A stretch of DNA of 64,000 nucleotides from Mariluticola halotolerans (GTDB taxonomy: Bacteria; Pseudomonadota; Alphaproteobacteria; Rhizobiales; Devosiaceae), in assembly GCF_021611515.1 (NCBI RefSeq), contig NZ_CP090960.1:2294001-2358000 (forward strand), given 5' to 3'. The notes below the pieces were generated by a model, which saw only the letters and a program-made list of their open reading frames with translations, did not search any database and was not told where the DNA came from. Position 1 is the first letter of the stretch, and every line of letters begins with the position of its first letter. The translations under genes and the position numbers were made by a program. This document shows positions 45,968 through 54,703 of the stretch, one piece after another.

Positions 45968-46557
45968 GATGTCTTTTCGAAAAGGTCAGGGGCGTGCTGG
46001 CGCAAGCCAGCAAGCAATGGCAGCAAAGGCAAGCCCAAAATGGTGAAATAGTCGCCCTCGATCCGCTCAAAAAGCTGCACCGAGGGGCCTTCGAGCCGAT
46101 AGGAACCGACAGAGGACAGAATTTCTTCCCCCTCAAGGGCGAGAACACGGTCCCGCTCTTCATCAGTGAAATCGCGCATGGTCAGAGCGGCGGTGGCGAG
46201 ATGATCCCATATGACCCGGCCCGCTCTGGCAAGGGCGACCCCGGCGAAGAGCTGATGGGTCCGGCCACGTAACCTGGATAATTGCTGCTGCGCGCCAGCA
46301 AGGTTTGCCGGCTTGTGGAAAGCTGCACCATCAAGGGCCAGGGTCTGATCGGCGCCAATCACGAAAGCGCGCGGAAACTGGCGCGATACCGCCTCAGCTT
46401 TTGCACCGGCCAGATACCGGGCAATTTCCCCTTCATCCCCGGCGATCCCGGCAGTCACTGCCCGCTCATCAATCTCTGCCGGATACACTGAAAAGCCCAG
46501 TCCTGCTTGGGTTAAGAGCTGTCGGCGGGCAGAACTGGTGGAGGCAAGGATCAACAT
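45964..46557 (-). CDS. maf: Maf-type nucleoside triphosphate pyrophosphatase
   Basis: Maf proteins hydrolyse non-canonical or excess nucleotides (dTTP, UTP or modified forms) and are linked to septum control. The 197-aa protein begins MLILASTSSARRQLLTQAG. It has the ADQTLALDG segment near residue 70, the YRLEGPSVQLFERIEGDYFTILGLPLLPL region, and a conserved ERI. ATG 46557 is chosen because family similarity begins there; a longer frame would run into the putative origin. It is the first gene left of that region. Confidence 0.92.
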   Translation of the reverse strand: MLILASTSSARRQLLTQAGLGFSVYPAEIDERAVTAGIAGDEGEIARYLAGAKAEAVSRQFPRAFVIGADQTLALDGAAFHKPANLAGAQQQLSRLRGRTHQLFAGVALARAGRVIWDHLATAALTMRDFTDEERDRVLALEGEEILSSVGSYRLEGPSVQLFERIEGDYFTILGLPLLPLLAGLRQHAPDLFEKTS

Positions 46558-46994
46558 GGACCGAAGGTTATCCGTGGTTTTATCAACAGGGCGGCATGGG
46601 CACGTATGGGCAAAACCGGTTCGAATCAAACAGGGCGACTTACACACACAATGCTTAATTTCGTCCACAGGTTTGCCCGAGAGGGTTCCTGCAAGGCGGC
46701 TATGGGAATAACGGGGATAACGCGATTTTTGCCGCATGCGAATCCGGCAGGTTTTCCCCGGCGGCTTTCACCAATTATGCCGGTTAAGGAAATTGTTAAT
46801 GCTTTGTTTACCATCCAAAAAAAGGAATTGTTAAGATTTGGCCGCCACGACGTTTCCCCAGGGAGGTGTTTCTGACGGGTGAGACAAGATGGCTCTGGCC
46901 CGGCCGGTTGTGGGCAAAGCTGAATTCATGCAAAACACCGCTATAAAGATAATTAAGAATCTATGAAGACTCTTTAATAGCACCGGAGCCTGCC
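46558..46994. other. Putative chromosomal replication origin (oriC)
   Basis: This 437-bp gene-free, partly AT-rich gap separates leftward maf from rightward hemE, the location of chromosomal origins mapped in Caulobacter (next to hemE) and Sinorhizobium. DnaA-box-like 9-mers include TTATCAACA (46580-46588, one mismatch to TTATCCACA), TTATCCGTG (46568-46576) and TCGTCCACA (46661-46669). On the reverse strand are TTATTCCCA (46703-46711), TTATCCCCG (46712-46720) and TTGCCCACA (46909-46917). AT-rich stretches lie at 46790-46840 and 46935-46980. No perfect DnaA box is present. Confidence 0.65.
46796..46810 (+). promoter_or_regulatory. Candidate CtrA-binding site in the putative origin
   Basis: TTAA-N7-TTTA (46796-46810) differs by one base from the CtrA consensus TTAA-N7-TTAA and continues into CCAT. 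A further TTAA at 46784-46787 precedes it with an 8-bp gap, and TTAA recurs at 46831. CtrA is known to occupy and repress the Caulobacter origin. Confidence 0.45.
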
Positions 46995-48026
46995 TTGACC
47001 GCGACCCCAAAGATTCTGCTCGAAACCGTTCTCGGTAAGGCTCAGGCCAGACCCCCCATCTGGATCATGCGACAGGCCGGCCGCTATTTGCCTGAATACC
47101 GCGAACTGCGGGCAGCGGCAGATGGATTTCTGGATGTTTGTTACACACCCAAACTGGCAACCGAGGTGACCCTTCAGCCTTTGCGCCGGTTTGATCTGGA
47201 TGCTGCTATCCTTTTTTCCGATATTCTCGTTATTCCGGATGCGCTGGGCCAGAAAGTGGCTTTTGAAAAAGGTGAGGGGCCAATTCTGGATCCCTTGTCA
47301 AAAGGGCATGTATCGATGCTCAACCCAAGACAGGTTTTGAGCCATTTACAGCCTGTGCTGGAGACGGTAGCCAATGTTCGGGCAGCGCTGCCCGCTGACA
47401 AGACACTTATCGGCTTCTGTGGGGCCCCCTGGACCGTGGCGACCTATATGATTGGCGGCAAGGGGTCGCCGGATCAGGCCGCGGCGCGTTTGTTTGCCTT
47501 GCGCGAACCGGATGCGTTCCGGGCGCTGATTGATATTCTGGTCGAGGCCAGCATTGATTATCTGGTGGCCCAGTTTGAAGCCGGCGTTGACGTGGTGCAG
47601 ATTTTTGAAAGCTGGGCCCTCAATCTTGACGAGATTTCCTTTGCCAATCATGTGATCGCCCCGAACAAGCGGGTTGTCGATGGGGTGCGGGCACGGGTGC
47701 CGAATGCGCCGATTATTGGTTTTCCCCGGGGCGCGGCGGCAATGGTTTCGCGTTATGCGGCGGAAACGCAGGTGAATATGCTCGGGCTTGATTATTCGAT
47801 GCCGGTCGGCTTCGCGCATCAGGAATTGCCCGCCGGGCTTGGGGTGCAGGGCAATCTTGATCCGCTCAGGCTGGCCGCAGGCGGGGTGCAGATGGAAATG
47901 CGGGCCCGCGAGATCATCGAGGGGTTTTCCGGCCGGCCGCATGTTTTCAATCTCGGGCATGGTATTATCCCACAAACACCAATCGAGCATGTGGCGCGAC
48001 TGGTTGATATCGTTAAAAAGGGCTAG
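46995..48026 (+). CDS. hemE: Uroporphyrinogen decarboxylase
   Basis: HemE converts uroporphyrinogen III to coproporphyrinogen III in haem synthesis. The 343-aa protein has the active-site segments PPIWIMRQAGRYLPEYRELRA near residue 20 and FCGAPWTVATYMIGGKGS near 142, and a C-terminal FNLGHGIIPQTPIEHV. The start is TTG 46995 with GGAG (46984-46987) 7 nt upstream; the next in-frame ATG would remove the active-site RQAGRY. It is the first rightward gene after the putative origin and is followed 3 bp later by hemJ. Confidence 0.95.
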   Translation: MTATPKILLETVLGKAQARPPIWIMRQAGRYLPEYRELRAAADGFLDVCYTPKLATEVTLQPLRRFDLDAAILFSDILVIPDALGQKVAFEKGEGPILDPLSKGHVSMLNPRQVLSHLQPVLETVANVRAALPADKTLIGFCGAPWTVATYMIGGKGSPDQAAARLFALREPDAFRALIDILVEASIDYLVAQFEAGVDVVQIFESWALNLDEISFANHVIAPNKRVVDGVRARVPNAPIIGFPRGAAAMVSRYAAETQVNMLGLDYSMPVGFAHQELPAGLGVQGNLDPLRLAAGGVQMEMRAREIIEGFSGRPHVFNLGHGIIPQTPIEHVARLVDIVKKG

Positions 48027-48029
48027 GCC

Positions 48030-48467
48030 ATGCTCTGGTTCAAGGCATTGCATGTGATATCGGTGATTGCCTGGATGGCCGGGCTTTTGTATCTGCCGCG
48101 GCTGTTTGTCTATCATGCCGGTGTGGCGGCGGGTTCCGAGCAGTCTGAAACCTTCAAGATCATGGAACGGCGGCTTTATCGCGGGATCATGACGCCGGCC
48201 ATGATCGCCAGCTGGTTGTTCGGGCTCATCCTTGTGATTGGTTTTGGCGCTGTGAGCTGGGATTGGTCTGCGGGTTGGGGCTGGGTCTGGGCCAAGGCTA
48301 TATTTGTGCTGATATTATCCGGATATCATGGTTTGCTTGGGCGTTATTTGCGCCAGTTCAAAGCCGATGCCAACGTCAAGACGTCGCGCTATTTCAGGAT
48401 GATCAACGAAATTCCGACATTGTTGATGATCGGAATTGTTGTTTTTGTCATCGTGCGGCCCTTCTAA
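48030..48467 (+). CDS. hemJ: Protoporphyrinogen oxidase HemJ
   Basis: HemJ is the membrane-bound, haem-containing protoporphyrinogen IX oxidase found in most alphaproteobacteria. The 145-aa protein has four membrane segments and begins LWFKALHVISVIAWMAGLLYLPRLFVYH. It has the conserved His in LHVI, the WMAG/LPRLFVYH signature and a C-terminal MINEIPTLLMIGIVVFVI. Its place after hemE fits a haem operon. The start codon ATG is only 3 bp past the hemE stop. Confidence 0.93.
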   Translation: MLWFKALHVISVIAWMAGLLYLPRLFVYHAGVAAGSEQSETFKIMERRLYRGIMTPAMIASWLFGLILVIGFGAVSWDWSAGWGWVWAKAIFVLILSGYHGLLGRYLRQFKADANVKTSRYFRMINEIPTLLMIGIVVFVIVRPF

Positions 48468-48488
48468 GGACTTAATTGCGCACAAATC

Positions 48489-48517
48489 TTGAATTGTCGG
48501 TAATTTCAGTTTAAGCA
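48489..48517 (+). promoter_or_regulatory. Candidate rho promoter
   Basis: TTGAAT (48489-48494) and TAAGCA (48512-48517) are spaced 17 bp apart in the 149-bp gap between hemJ and rho. The rho leader would be about 95 nt; Rho is often self-limiting through its own leader, but no structure is obvious here. Confidence 0.35.
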
Positions 48518-48616
48518 GGTGCATCCCACCCATAAGCCTGCTCGGCCGGTATGTTGATCGGCTGCGGTGAATCTCTCCTAATCATTTTCAGTGTTGCCCA
48601 AACGGTGCGCCCTTAC

Positions 48617-49882
48617 ATGCAGAATATGAAGCTCAGTGAGCTTAAAGCCAAATCGCCAGCGGAATTGCTGTCATTTGCAGAACAACTCGAAGTTGAAAAC
48701 GCCTCTACCCTGCGCAAGCAGGAATTGATGTTTGCGATTTTGAAACAACTCGCCTCCAATGATGTCGATATTACTGGTGAAGGTGTGGTCGAAATCCTCT
48801 CGGATGGTTTCGGCTTCTTGCGGTCCCCGGATGCAAACTACCTGCCCGGTCCCGATGATATCTATGTCTCTCCCTCCCAGATCCGGCGGTTTTCGCTGCG
48901 TACGGGCGATACGGTTGAGGGTCAGATTCGCTCTCCCAAGGATGGCGAACGCTATTTTGCGCTGCTCAAGGTCAATACGATCAATTTCGAAGACCCTGAA
49001 GCGGTCCGTCACAAGATCAATTTCGACAATCTCACGCCGCTTTATCCCGATGAGCGCTTGCGTCTGGAAGTTGCCGATCCAACCACCAAGGATCGCAGTG
49101 CGCGGGTACTTGATCTGGTTGCGCCGCTTGGCAAGGGCCAGCGCGCCCTGATCGTTGCGCCGCCGAGAACCGGTAAAACCGTATTGTTGCAGAATATCGC
49201 ACAGTCGATCGCGCTCAATCATCCGGAATGCTATTTGATCGTTCTGTTGATCGATGAGCGGCCGGAAGAAGTTACCGACATGCAGCGTTCGGTAAAGGGC
49301 GAGGTGATTTCCTCGACATTTGACGAACCTGCCTCGCGCCACGTTCAGGTCGCGGAAATGGTGATCGAGAAGGCGAAACGCCTGGTCGAGCACAAACGTG
49401 ATGTGGTGATCCTTCTTGATTCCATCACGCGTTTGGGCCGGGCCTACAACACTGTTGTGCCCTCTTCTGGCAAGGTTTTGACCGGTGGTGTCGATGCCAA
49501 TGCGCTGCAACGTCCGAAGCGTTTTTTCGGCGCGGCGCGGAATATCGAGGATGGCGGTTCGCTGACCATTATCTCGACAGCGCTGATCGATACCGGCAGC
49601 CGCATGGATGAAGTGATCTTTGAAGAATTCAAGGGCACCGGTAACTCGGAAATCATTCTCGATCGCAAGGTTGCCGACAAACGCATCTTCCCGGCGATGG
49701 ACATCACCAAGTCCGGTACCCGCAAGGAAGAATTGCTGGTCGATCCGGATACGCTCAAGAAAATGTATGTCTTGCGGCGTATTCTCAACCCGATGGGCAC
49801 GATCGATGCCATGGAATTCCTTTTGGACAAGCTCAAGCAGACCAAAACCAATTCCGATTTCTTCGATTCGATGAATACCTGA
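48617..49882 (+). CDS. rho: Transcription termination factor Rho
   Basis: Rho is the hexameric RNA helicase that terminates transcription. The 421-aa protein begins [29 protein letters not shown] (N-terminal helix bundle). It continues with the RNA-binding cold-shock domain ([29 protein letters not shown]), Walker [22 protein letters not shown] near 170 and Walker [18 protein letters not shown] near 255. Candidate starts are ATG 48617 and ATG 48626; neither has a good ribosome-binding site, and the longer frame from 48551 is not supported by the family. Confidence 0.96.
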   Translation: MQNMKLSELKAKSPAELLSFAEQLEVENASTLRKQELMFAILKQLASNDVDITGEGVVEILSDGFGFLRSPDANYLPGPDDIYVSPSQIRRFSLRTGDTVEGQIRSPKDGERYFALLKVNTINFEDPEAVRHKINFDNLTPLYPDERLRLEVADPTTKDRSARVLDLVAPLGKGQRALIVAPPRTGKTVLLQNIAQSIALNHPECYLIVLLIDERPEEVTDMQRSVKGEVISSTFDEPASRHVQVAEMVIEKAKRLVEHKRDVVILLDSITRLGRAYNTVVPSSGKVLTGGVDANALQRPKRFFGAARNIEDGGSLTIISTALIDTGSRMDEVIFEEFKGTGNSEIILDRKVADKRIFPAMDITKSGTRKEELLVDPDTLKKMYVLRRILNPMGTIDAMEFLLDKLKQTKTNSDFFDSMNT

Positions 49883-49892
49883 AGGCCGGGCG

Positions 49893-51203
49893 ATGCGCGA
49901 CGGTGATACAATCGTCGCTCTCTCGTCGGGGAGCCTGCCATCTGGCGTTGCCGTGATCCGGATTTCCGGTCCGGCGACGCGTTTGGTCATAATGGCGCTG
50001 GCGGGAGACCTGCCTGCGCCGCGCAAACTGAGCTTGCGGCCCATTCAGATCGATGCCGAAGTGCTCGATCATGGTCTTGTTGCCTTTTTCCCATCCCCTC
50101 ACAGCTTTACCGGTGAAGATTGCGCTGAATTGCAGGTGCATGGTGCCCCGGCGATTGTACGCGCCCTGTTGCGCGGCATTTGTGCGCATGAGGGTGTGCG
50201 TCTGGCGGAAGCGGGGGAATTCACCCGACGGGCGTTTGAGCACGGCAAGCTGGATCTGACCGAGGTTGAAGGCCTGGGCGATCTGATCATTGCTGAAACC
50301 GAGGGCCAGCGCGTGCAGGCGCTGGCGCGAATGACCGGCGGGCTGTCGGAAAAGCTGGAAATCTGGCGGCTGCAAATGCTGGATTTGCGAGCGGAAATCG
50401 AAGCGCGCCTAGATTTTTCCGATGAAGGTGATGTCAGCGATGATCTGCCAGCGGAATGGTTTGAAAGCCTTGGGGACCTCGAGGGTGCGCTGGAGCAAGC
50501 TCTGGGCGATGTGCAGCGCGGCCGTATCATTCGCGAAGGGTTTCGCGTTGCTTTGGCCGGGCGGCCCAATGCGGGTAAATCCAGCCTGTTGAACGCTTTG
50601 GCCAAATCCGATCTGGCAATTGTCAGTGACGAGGCGGGCACAACCCGCGATGTGCGCGAAGTGCCGCTCGATCTTGATGGTCAGCTGGTGATTTTTGTCG
50701 ATATGGCGGGCTTGCGCGAAAGCGACAGTATGGCGGAGACGGAGGGGGTGCGCCGGGCGGAAGCCGAGATCAAGCGTGCCGACCTGGTACTATGGCTGCA
50801 GGCACCTGATGATGATGGCATGCCCTATGATAGCCCTACCGACAGCCCGATATGGCGGGTGGCGACCAAGGCCGATCTTGGTTTGGACAACGGCACCGAT
50901 CCTGACCATGTCGTATCGGTGATCGACGAGAGAGGCCTTTCTGATCTTATTGCAGCCATCCGTGAGGCGGCGGGTGAGAACACAGGTGCCGGTGATACTG
51001 TGCTGGTGAGCCGGGAGCGGGACCGCCTCGCCTTGAACGAGGCGTTGTTGCGCATAAGGGCGGTGCGGGCTGAACTGGCCGCGCCCGAGATCGCCGCTGA
51101 GGCTTTGCGGCAAGCCAGTGACGCGCTGGCGCGGCTGATCGGCAAGCTGGATCCGGAACAGGTTCTGGACCGCTTGTTCATCCATTTCTGTATCGGCAAG
51201 TGA
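49893..51203 (+). CDS. mnmE: tRNA uridine-5-carboxymethylaminomethyl GTPase MnmE
   Basis: MnmE works with MnmG to make cmnm5U34 in tRNA. The 436-aa protein has an N-terminal folate-binding domain (DTIVALSSGSLPSGVAVIRISG), a helical domain split by the G domain (GRPNAGKSSLLNALA near 224; DEAGTTRDVREV; DMAGLRES) and the C-terminal CIGK motif. Its stop codon lies inside a parS site (51201-51216). mnmG follows after 92 bp. Confidence 0.96.
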   Translation: MRDGDTIVALSSGSLPSGVAVIRISGPATRLVIMALAGDLPAPRKLSLRPIQIDAEVLDHGLVAFFPSPHSFTGEDCAELQVHGAPAIVRALLRGICAHEGVRLAEAGEFTRRAFEHGKLDLTEVEGLGDLIIAETEGQRVQALARMTGGLSEKLEIWRLQMLDLRAEIEARLDFSDEGDVSDDLPAEWFESLGDLEGALEQALGDVQRGRIIREGFRVALAGRPNAGKSSLLNALAKSDLAIVSDEAGTTRDVREVPLDLDGQLVIFVDMAGLRESDSMAETEGVRRAEAEIKRADLVLWLQAPDDDGMPYDSPTDSPIWRVATKADLGLDNGTDPDHVVSVIDERGLSDLIAAIREAAGENTGAGDTVLVSRERDRLALNEALLRIRAVRAELAAPEIAAEALRQASDALARLIGKLDPEQVLDRLFIHFCIGK

Positions 51204-51216
51204 TTCACGTGAAACA
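51201..51216 (+). promoter_or_regulatory. parS site 1 (ParB binding)
   Basis: TGATTCACGTGAAACA matches the parS consensus TGTTTCACGTGAAACA at 15 of 16 positions and overlaps the mnmE stop codon. It is 47 bp from an identical copy (51248-51263). Confidence 0.88.
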
Positions 51217-51247
51217 CCGGGGCCATGATTTGACCACGGAAAACATT

Positions 51248-51263
51248 GATTCACGTGAAACAA
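51248..51263 (+). promoter_or_regulatory. parS site 2 (ParB binding)
   Basis: TGATTCACGTGAAACA is identical to site 1 (15/16 to consensus) and lies in the mnmE-mnmG gap, 33 bp before the mnmG ATG. Confidence 0.88.
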
Positions 51264-51295
51264 GCGATTAGACGGAACCGGAAACGGGAAATGCC

Positions 51296-53161
51296 ATGCG
51301 TGATTTTGAGGTTATTATTGTAGGTGGAGGCCATGCCGGCTGCGAGGCGGCGGCGGCATCTGCACGCCTTGGTGTGCCTACGGCATTGATCACCCATAAG
51401 TTTGCAACAATCGGCGAAATGAGCTGCAACCCTGCGATTGGTGGTCTCGGTAAAGGCCATCTGGTGCGCGAAATCGATGCGCTCGACGGTTTAATGGGCC
51501 GCGTGGCCGATGCGGCCGGTATTCAGTTCCGGGTTTTGAACCGGCGGAAGGGCCCAGCGGTGCGCGGACCTCGGGCGCAGGCAGACCGCAAGCTTTACCG
51601 CGAGGCAATGCAGGCCGCGCTGCAAGCGCAAACCCATCTTGAGATCATTGAAGGCGAAGTTGACGATCTGATCGTTACCGATGGTGTCGTGTCCGGGGTG
51701 GCCTTGCTGGATGGGCGCAAATTCTCGACCCAAGGGGTTGTGCTGACCACGGGCACGTTCCTGCGCGGCCTTATTCATCAGGGCGATGAAACCATTCCCG
51801 CCGGGCGGGTGGGGGAAAAGCCGGTGCTGGGTCTTTCAGTGCGGCTTGAGGCCCTGGGCTTGCGGCTGGGGCGATTGAAAACCGGCACGCCGGCGCGGCT
51901 GGACGGTCGGACAATCGATTTTTCCGTTTTGGAAGAACAGGTTGGCGATAATCCGCCCGAACCGTTCTCGATGCTGACCGAGGCGATTACCACGCCGCAG
52001 GTTTCGTGTTTTATCACCCGGACCCTGAAGGAAACCCATCAGATCATTGCCGATAATCTGCATCGGTCGGCGATGTATTCGGGTCGTATCCAGAGCAAGG
52101 GGCCGCGCTATTGTCCCTCGATCGAGGACAAGATCGTGCGCTTTGCCGATCGTGACAGCCATCAGATTTTTCTGGAACCGGAAAGCCTGAGCGATCATTT
52201 GATTTATCCAAATGGTTTGTCGACCTCGCTGCCGGCCGATGTGCAAGCGGCGTTCCTGCGCTCCATGCCGGGGCTGGAGAATGTCGAAATTGTGCGTCCC
52301 GGTTATGCCATCGAATATGATCACGTCGATCCGCGTGAGCTGCAGCATACGCTGGAGATGAAAGCCTTGCCGGGTCTTTATCTTGCCGGGCAGATTAACG
52401 GCACCACTGGCTATGAAGAGGCCGGGGCGCAAGGGTTGCTGGCGGGCGCCAATGCGGCGTTAAAGGCCAAAGGCGCAGCGCCGATGGTCATGTCCCGTAC
52501 CGACAGCTATCTGGGGGTTATGGTTGATGACCTGGTCACACGCGGGGTGACTGAGCCTTATCGGATGTTTACATCACGCGCCGAATTCCGGCTGCATTTG
52601 CGTTCTGACAATGCTGGCCAGCGTTTGACCGAGATGGGTATTGCCACCGGGTTGGTTGGCGACGTCCGTCAGCAGGCCTTCCGTATGCGCAAGGATGCGC
52701 TGGATAAGGGGCTGGTGCAGTTAAAGAGCTTGCAGGCATCGCCCAATGCGGCGCGGGCCGCGGGCCTGTCGGTCAACGCCGATGGGGTAAAACGCTCGGC
52801 ATTTGATCTTTTATCCTACCCGGATGTCGATGCTGATGATTTGATCCGGCTGTTTCCGGATCTTTCGGCGCTTGCGCCGTCAGTATTCGAGCAATTGGCA
52901 ATTGATGCGCGCTACGCGGTTTATCTCGAACGTCAGCAAGCGGATATTGACGCGGTGAAGCGCGACGAGAACCGGGAAATCCCGGACTGGGTTGATTACG
53001 ATGCGATGGCCGGTCTGTCCGGCGAAATGCGACAAAAACTCAAGGCCGCCCGCCCGGCGAGCATAGCGCAAGCCCAAAAGCTTGAAGGCGTTACCCCAGC
53101 TGCAATTACCCTGATACTGGCTTTTGTCCGGCGCGGTGCGCCGGCACGTAAGGCCAGTTAA
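51296..53161 (+). CDS. mnmG: tRNA uridine-5-carboxymethylaminomethyl modification enzyme MnmG
   Basis: MnmG (GidA) is the FAD-dependent partner of MnmE. The 621-aa protein begins with the dinucleotide fold [21 protein letters not shown]. It has [25 protein letters not shown] near residue 45, [11 protein letters not shown] near 160, and the FAD segment [22 protein letters not shown] near 360. The C-terminal helical domain binds MnmE and tRNA. It sits between the parS pair and rsmG in the conserved mnmE-mnmG-rsmG-parAB order. Confidence 0.97.
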   Translation: MRDFEVIIVGGGHAGCEAAAASARLGVPTALITHKFATIGEMSCNPAIGGLGKGHLVREIDALDGLMGRVADAAGIQFRVLNRRKGPAVRGPRAQADRKLYREAMQAALQAQTHLEIIEGEVDDLIVTDGVVSGVALLDGRKFSTQGVVLTTGTFLRGLIHQGDETIPAGRVGEKPVLGLSVRLEALGLRLGRLKTGTPARLDGRTIDFSVLEEQVGDNPPEPFSMLTEAITTPQVSCFITRTLKETHQIIADNLHRSAMYSGRIQSKGPRYCPSIEDKIVRFADRDSHQIFLEPESLSDHLIYPNGLSTSLPADVQAAFLRSMPGLENVEIVRPGYAIEYDHVDPRELQHTLEMKALPGLYLAGQINGTTGYEEAGAQGLLAGANAALKAKGAAPMVMSRTDSYLGVMVDDLVTRGVTEPYRMFTSRAEFRLHLRSDNAGQRLTEMGIATGLVGDVRQQAFRMRKDALDKGLVQLKSLQASPNAARAAGLSVNADGVKRSAFDLLSYPDVDADDLIRLFPDLSALAPSVFEQLAIDARYAVYLERQQADIDAVKRDENREIPDWVDYDAMAGLSGEMRQKLKAARPASIAQAQKLEGVTPAAITLILAFVRRGAPARKAS

Positions 53162-53162
53162 G

Positions 53163-53813
53163 ATGCAAAAACAAGCGCTTGACGCAATCACTATGGCCGG
53201 CTGCGCCTTGACGCGCCCAAATGAAGCAGCGGCACAGGATTTGGTGCGCCTGCATGATCTGCTGGTCAAATGGCAAAAAGTACAAAATCTGGTTTCACGT
53301 GAAACACTGAACCAGATCTGGGACCGGCATATTGCTGACAGCCTGCAGCTGGTTGACCTTGTCCCGACCGGTACCAAGCGGATCGTCGACCTTGGCAGTG
53401 GGGGCGGTTTTCCCGCATTACCTCTCGCCATCGCGTTCAAGGATGCAGATATTGGTTTTACCCTTGTGGAGGCCAATAGCCGTAAAGTGGCCTTCCTGCG
53501 GGCTGTGGCGCGAGAACTGGGGTTAAATCTGAAAGTTGTTGACGAGCGTATTGACAGTTTTGTTTCACGTGAAACATCCCCCGTTGATCTGATAACCGCC
53601 CGTGCTCTGGCCTCTTTGGACCAGCTGTTTGGCTTTTCACACCCGATCTGGTCGGCAAAAACCCGTGCCCTGTTCCATAAAGGGCGGGAACATGTGGAGG
53701 AAATGACGGAATCGGATGCGCGCTGGCGATATGATGTGGTAAAACATCCAAGTACCATCGACGAGACGGGCGTTATTCTCGAGATTTCGAATCTCCAGCC
53801 GCGATCTGAGTGA
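53163..53813 (+). CDS. rsmG: 16S rRNA (guanine(527)-N7)-methyltransferase RsmG
   Basis: RsmG (GidB) methylates G527 of 16S rRNA using SAM. The 216-aa protein has WDRHIADSLQLVDLVP near residue 57, the SAM loop VDLGSGGGFPALPLAI near 76, and VEANSRKVAFLRAVARELGL near 100. ATG 53163 begins 2 bp after the mnmG stop. Two parS sites lie inside its coding sequence, and both are read in the same frame as VSRET (residues ~45-49 and ~135-139), so partitioning sites shape the protein sequence. Confidence 0.95.
   Translation: MQKQALDAITMAGCALTRPNEAAAQDLVRLHDLLVKWQKVQNLVSRETLNQIWDRHIADSLQLVDLVPTGTKRIVDLGSGGGFPALPLAIAFKDADIGFTLVEANSRKVAFLRAVARELGLNLKVVDERIDSFVSRETSPVDLITARALASLDQLFGFSHPIWSAKTRALFHKGREHVEEMTESDARWRYDVVKHPSTIDETGVILEISNLQPRSE
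53291..53306 (+). promoter_or_regulatory. parS site 3, inside rsmG
   Basis: GGTTTCACGTGAAACA matches the consensus at 15 of 16 positions (first base differs). It is embedded in rsmG codons for VSRET. Confidence 0.9.
53561..53576 (+). promoter_or_regulatory. parS site 4, inside rsmG (perfect)
   Basis: TGTTTCACGTGAAACA is an exact match to the parS consensus, about 330 bp upstream of parA and again read as VSRET in rsmG. Confidence 0.95.
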
Positions 53814-53891
53814 TGGTATTTGCGGCGCAGGCTTCTCATAACTAGCTGAAAAGCCACGTTTTTTGCGGTATCAAACATCGGGGAGGCCAAA

Positions 53892-54692
53892 TTGGGACCT
53901 CGTATTCTTACCCTGGCCAATCAAAAGGGCGGCGTGGGCAAAACCACCACCGCTATTAATCTTGCGACAGCGCTTGCTGCTGTGGGCGAGCGCGTGCTGA
54001 TCATCGATCTTGATCCGCAGGGGAACGCTTCGACAGGGCTTGGCATTGCACGGCAGGATCGTGGTTTGTCGACTTATGAAATTCTGCTGGGCGAAGCCGG
54101 TATTGCCGAGGCGTCGGTGATGACGCAGGTGCCCCAGGTGGCGATTGTACCCTCGACCATGGACCTGCTCGGCGTTGAAGCGCATATTTCCTCAGCCTCT
54201 GACCGGGCGTTTCGCCTTCGGGAATCATTCAAGAGAATCAATGAGTTGCTCGTTGATGGGCGGCCAGTGACCTATGTGCTGATCGATTGCCCGCCCTCGC
54301 TCAACCTGTTGACGATCAATGCGCTGGTGGCGGCGGATGCGGTTCTCGTGCCGTTGCAGTGTGAGTTCTTTGCCCTCGAAGGTCTCAGTCAGCTGTTGCA
54401 GACGATCGAGCAGATCCGCACGACGCTGAACCCGCAGCTTTATATTCAGGGCGTGGTGATGACCATGTATGACGGGCGCAACAATCTCAGTTTGCAGGTG
54501 TTGGATGATGTGCGCTCGGAAATGGGTGACCTTGTTTATGACACAGTGATTCCGCGCAATGTGCGCCTGTCGGAGGCGCCCTCCTATGGCAAGCCCGCGC
54601 TGCTGTATGATCTGAAATGTGCGGGCAGTCAGGCTTATTTGCGGTTGGCAACAGAAGTGATTCGGCGTGAGCGCCAGCTCAATGCGGCTTAA
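53892..54692 (+). CDS. parA: Chromosome partitioning ATPase ParA
   Basis: ParA (266 aa) is the Walker-type ATPase that moves ParB-parS complexes during chromosome segregation. The deviant Walker A KGGVGKTTTAINLATAL is near residue 11; ILIDLDPQGNAS-like IIDLDPQGNASTGLG and LIDCPPSLNLLTINAL follow. Translation must start at TTG 53892 (GGGAGG at 53881-53886, 5 nt upstream), because no ATG or GTG lies in frame before the Walker motif. parB follows after 11 bp. Confidence 0.96.
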   Translation: MGPRILTLANQKGGVGKTTTAINLATALAAVGERVLIIDLDPQGNASTGLGIARQDRGLSTYEILLGEAGIAEASVMTQVPQVAIVPSTMDLLGVEAHISSASDRAFRLRESFKRINELLVDGRPVTYVLIDCPPSLNLLTINALVAADAVLVPLQCEFFALEGLSQLLQTIEQIRTTLNPQLYIQGVVMTMYDGRNNLSLQVLDDVRSEMGDLVYDTVIPRNVRLSEAPSYGKPALLYDLKCAGSQAYLRLATEVIRRERQLNAA

Positions 54693-54703
54693 GGAATAGA
54701 GTG

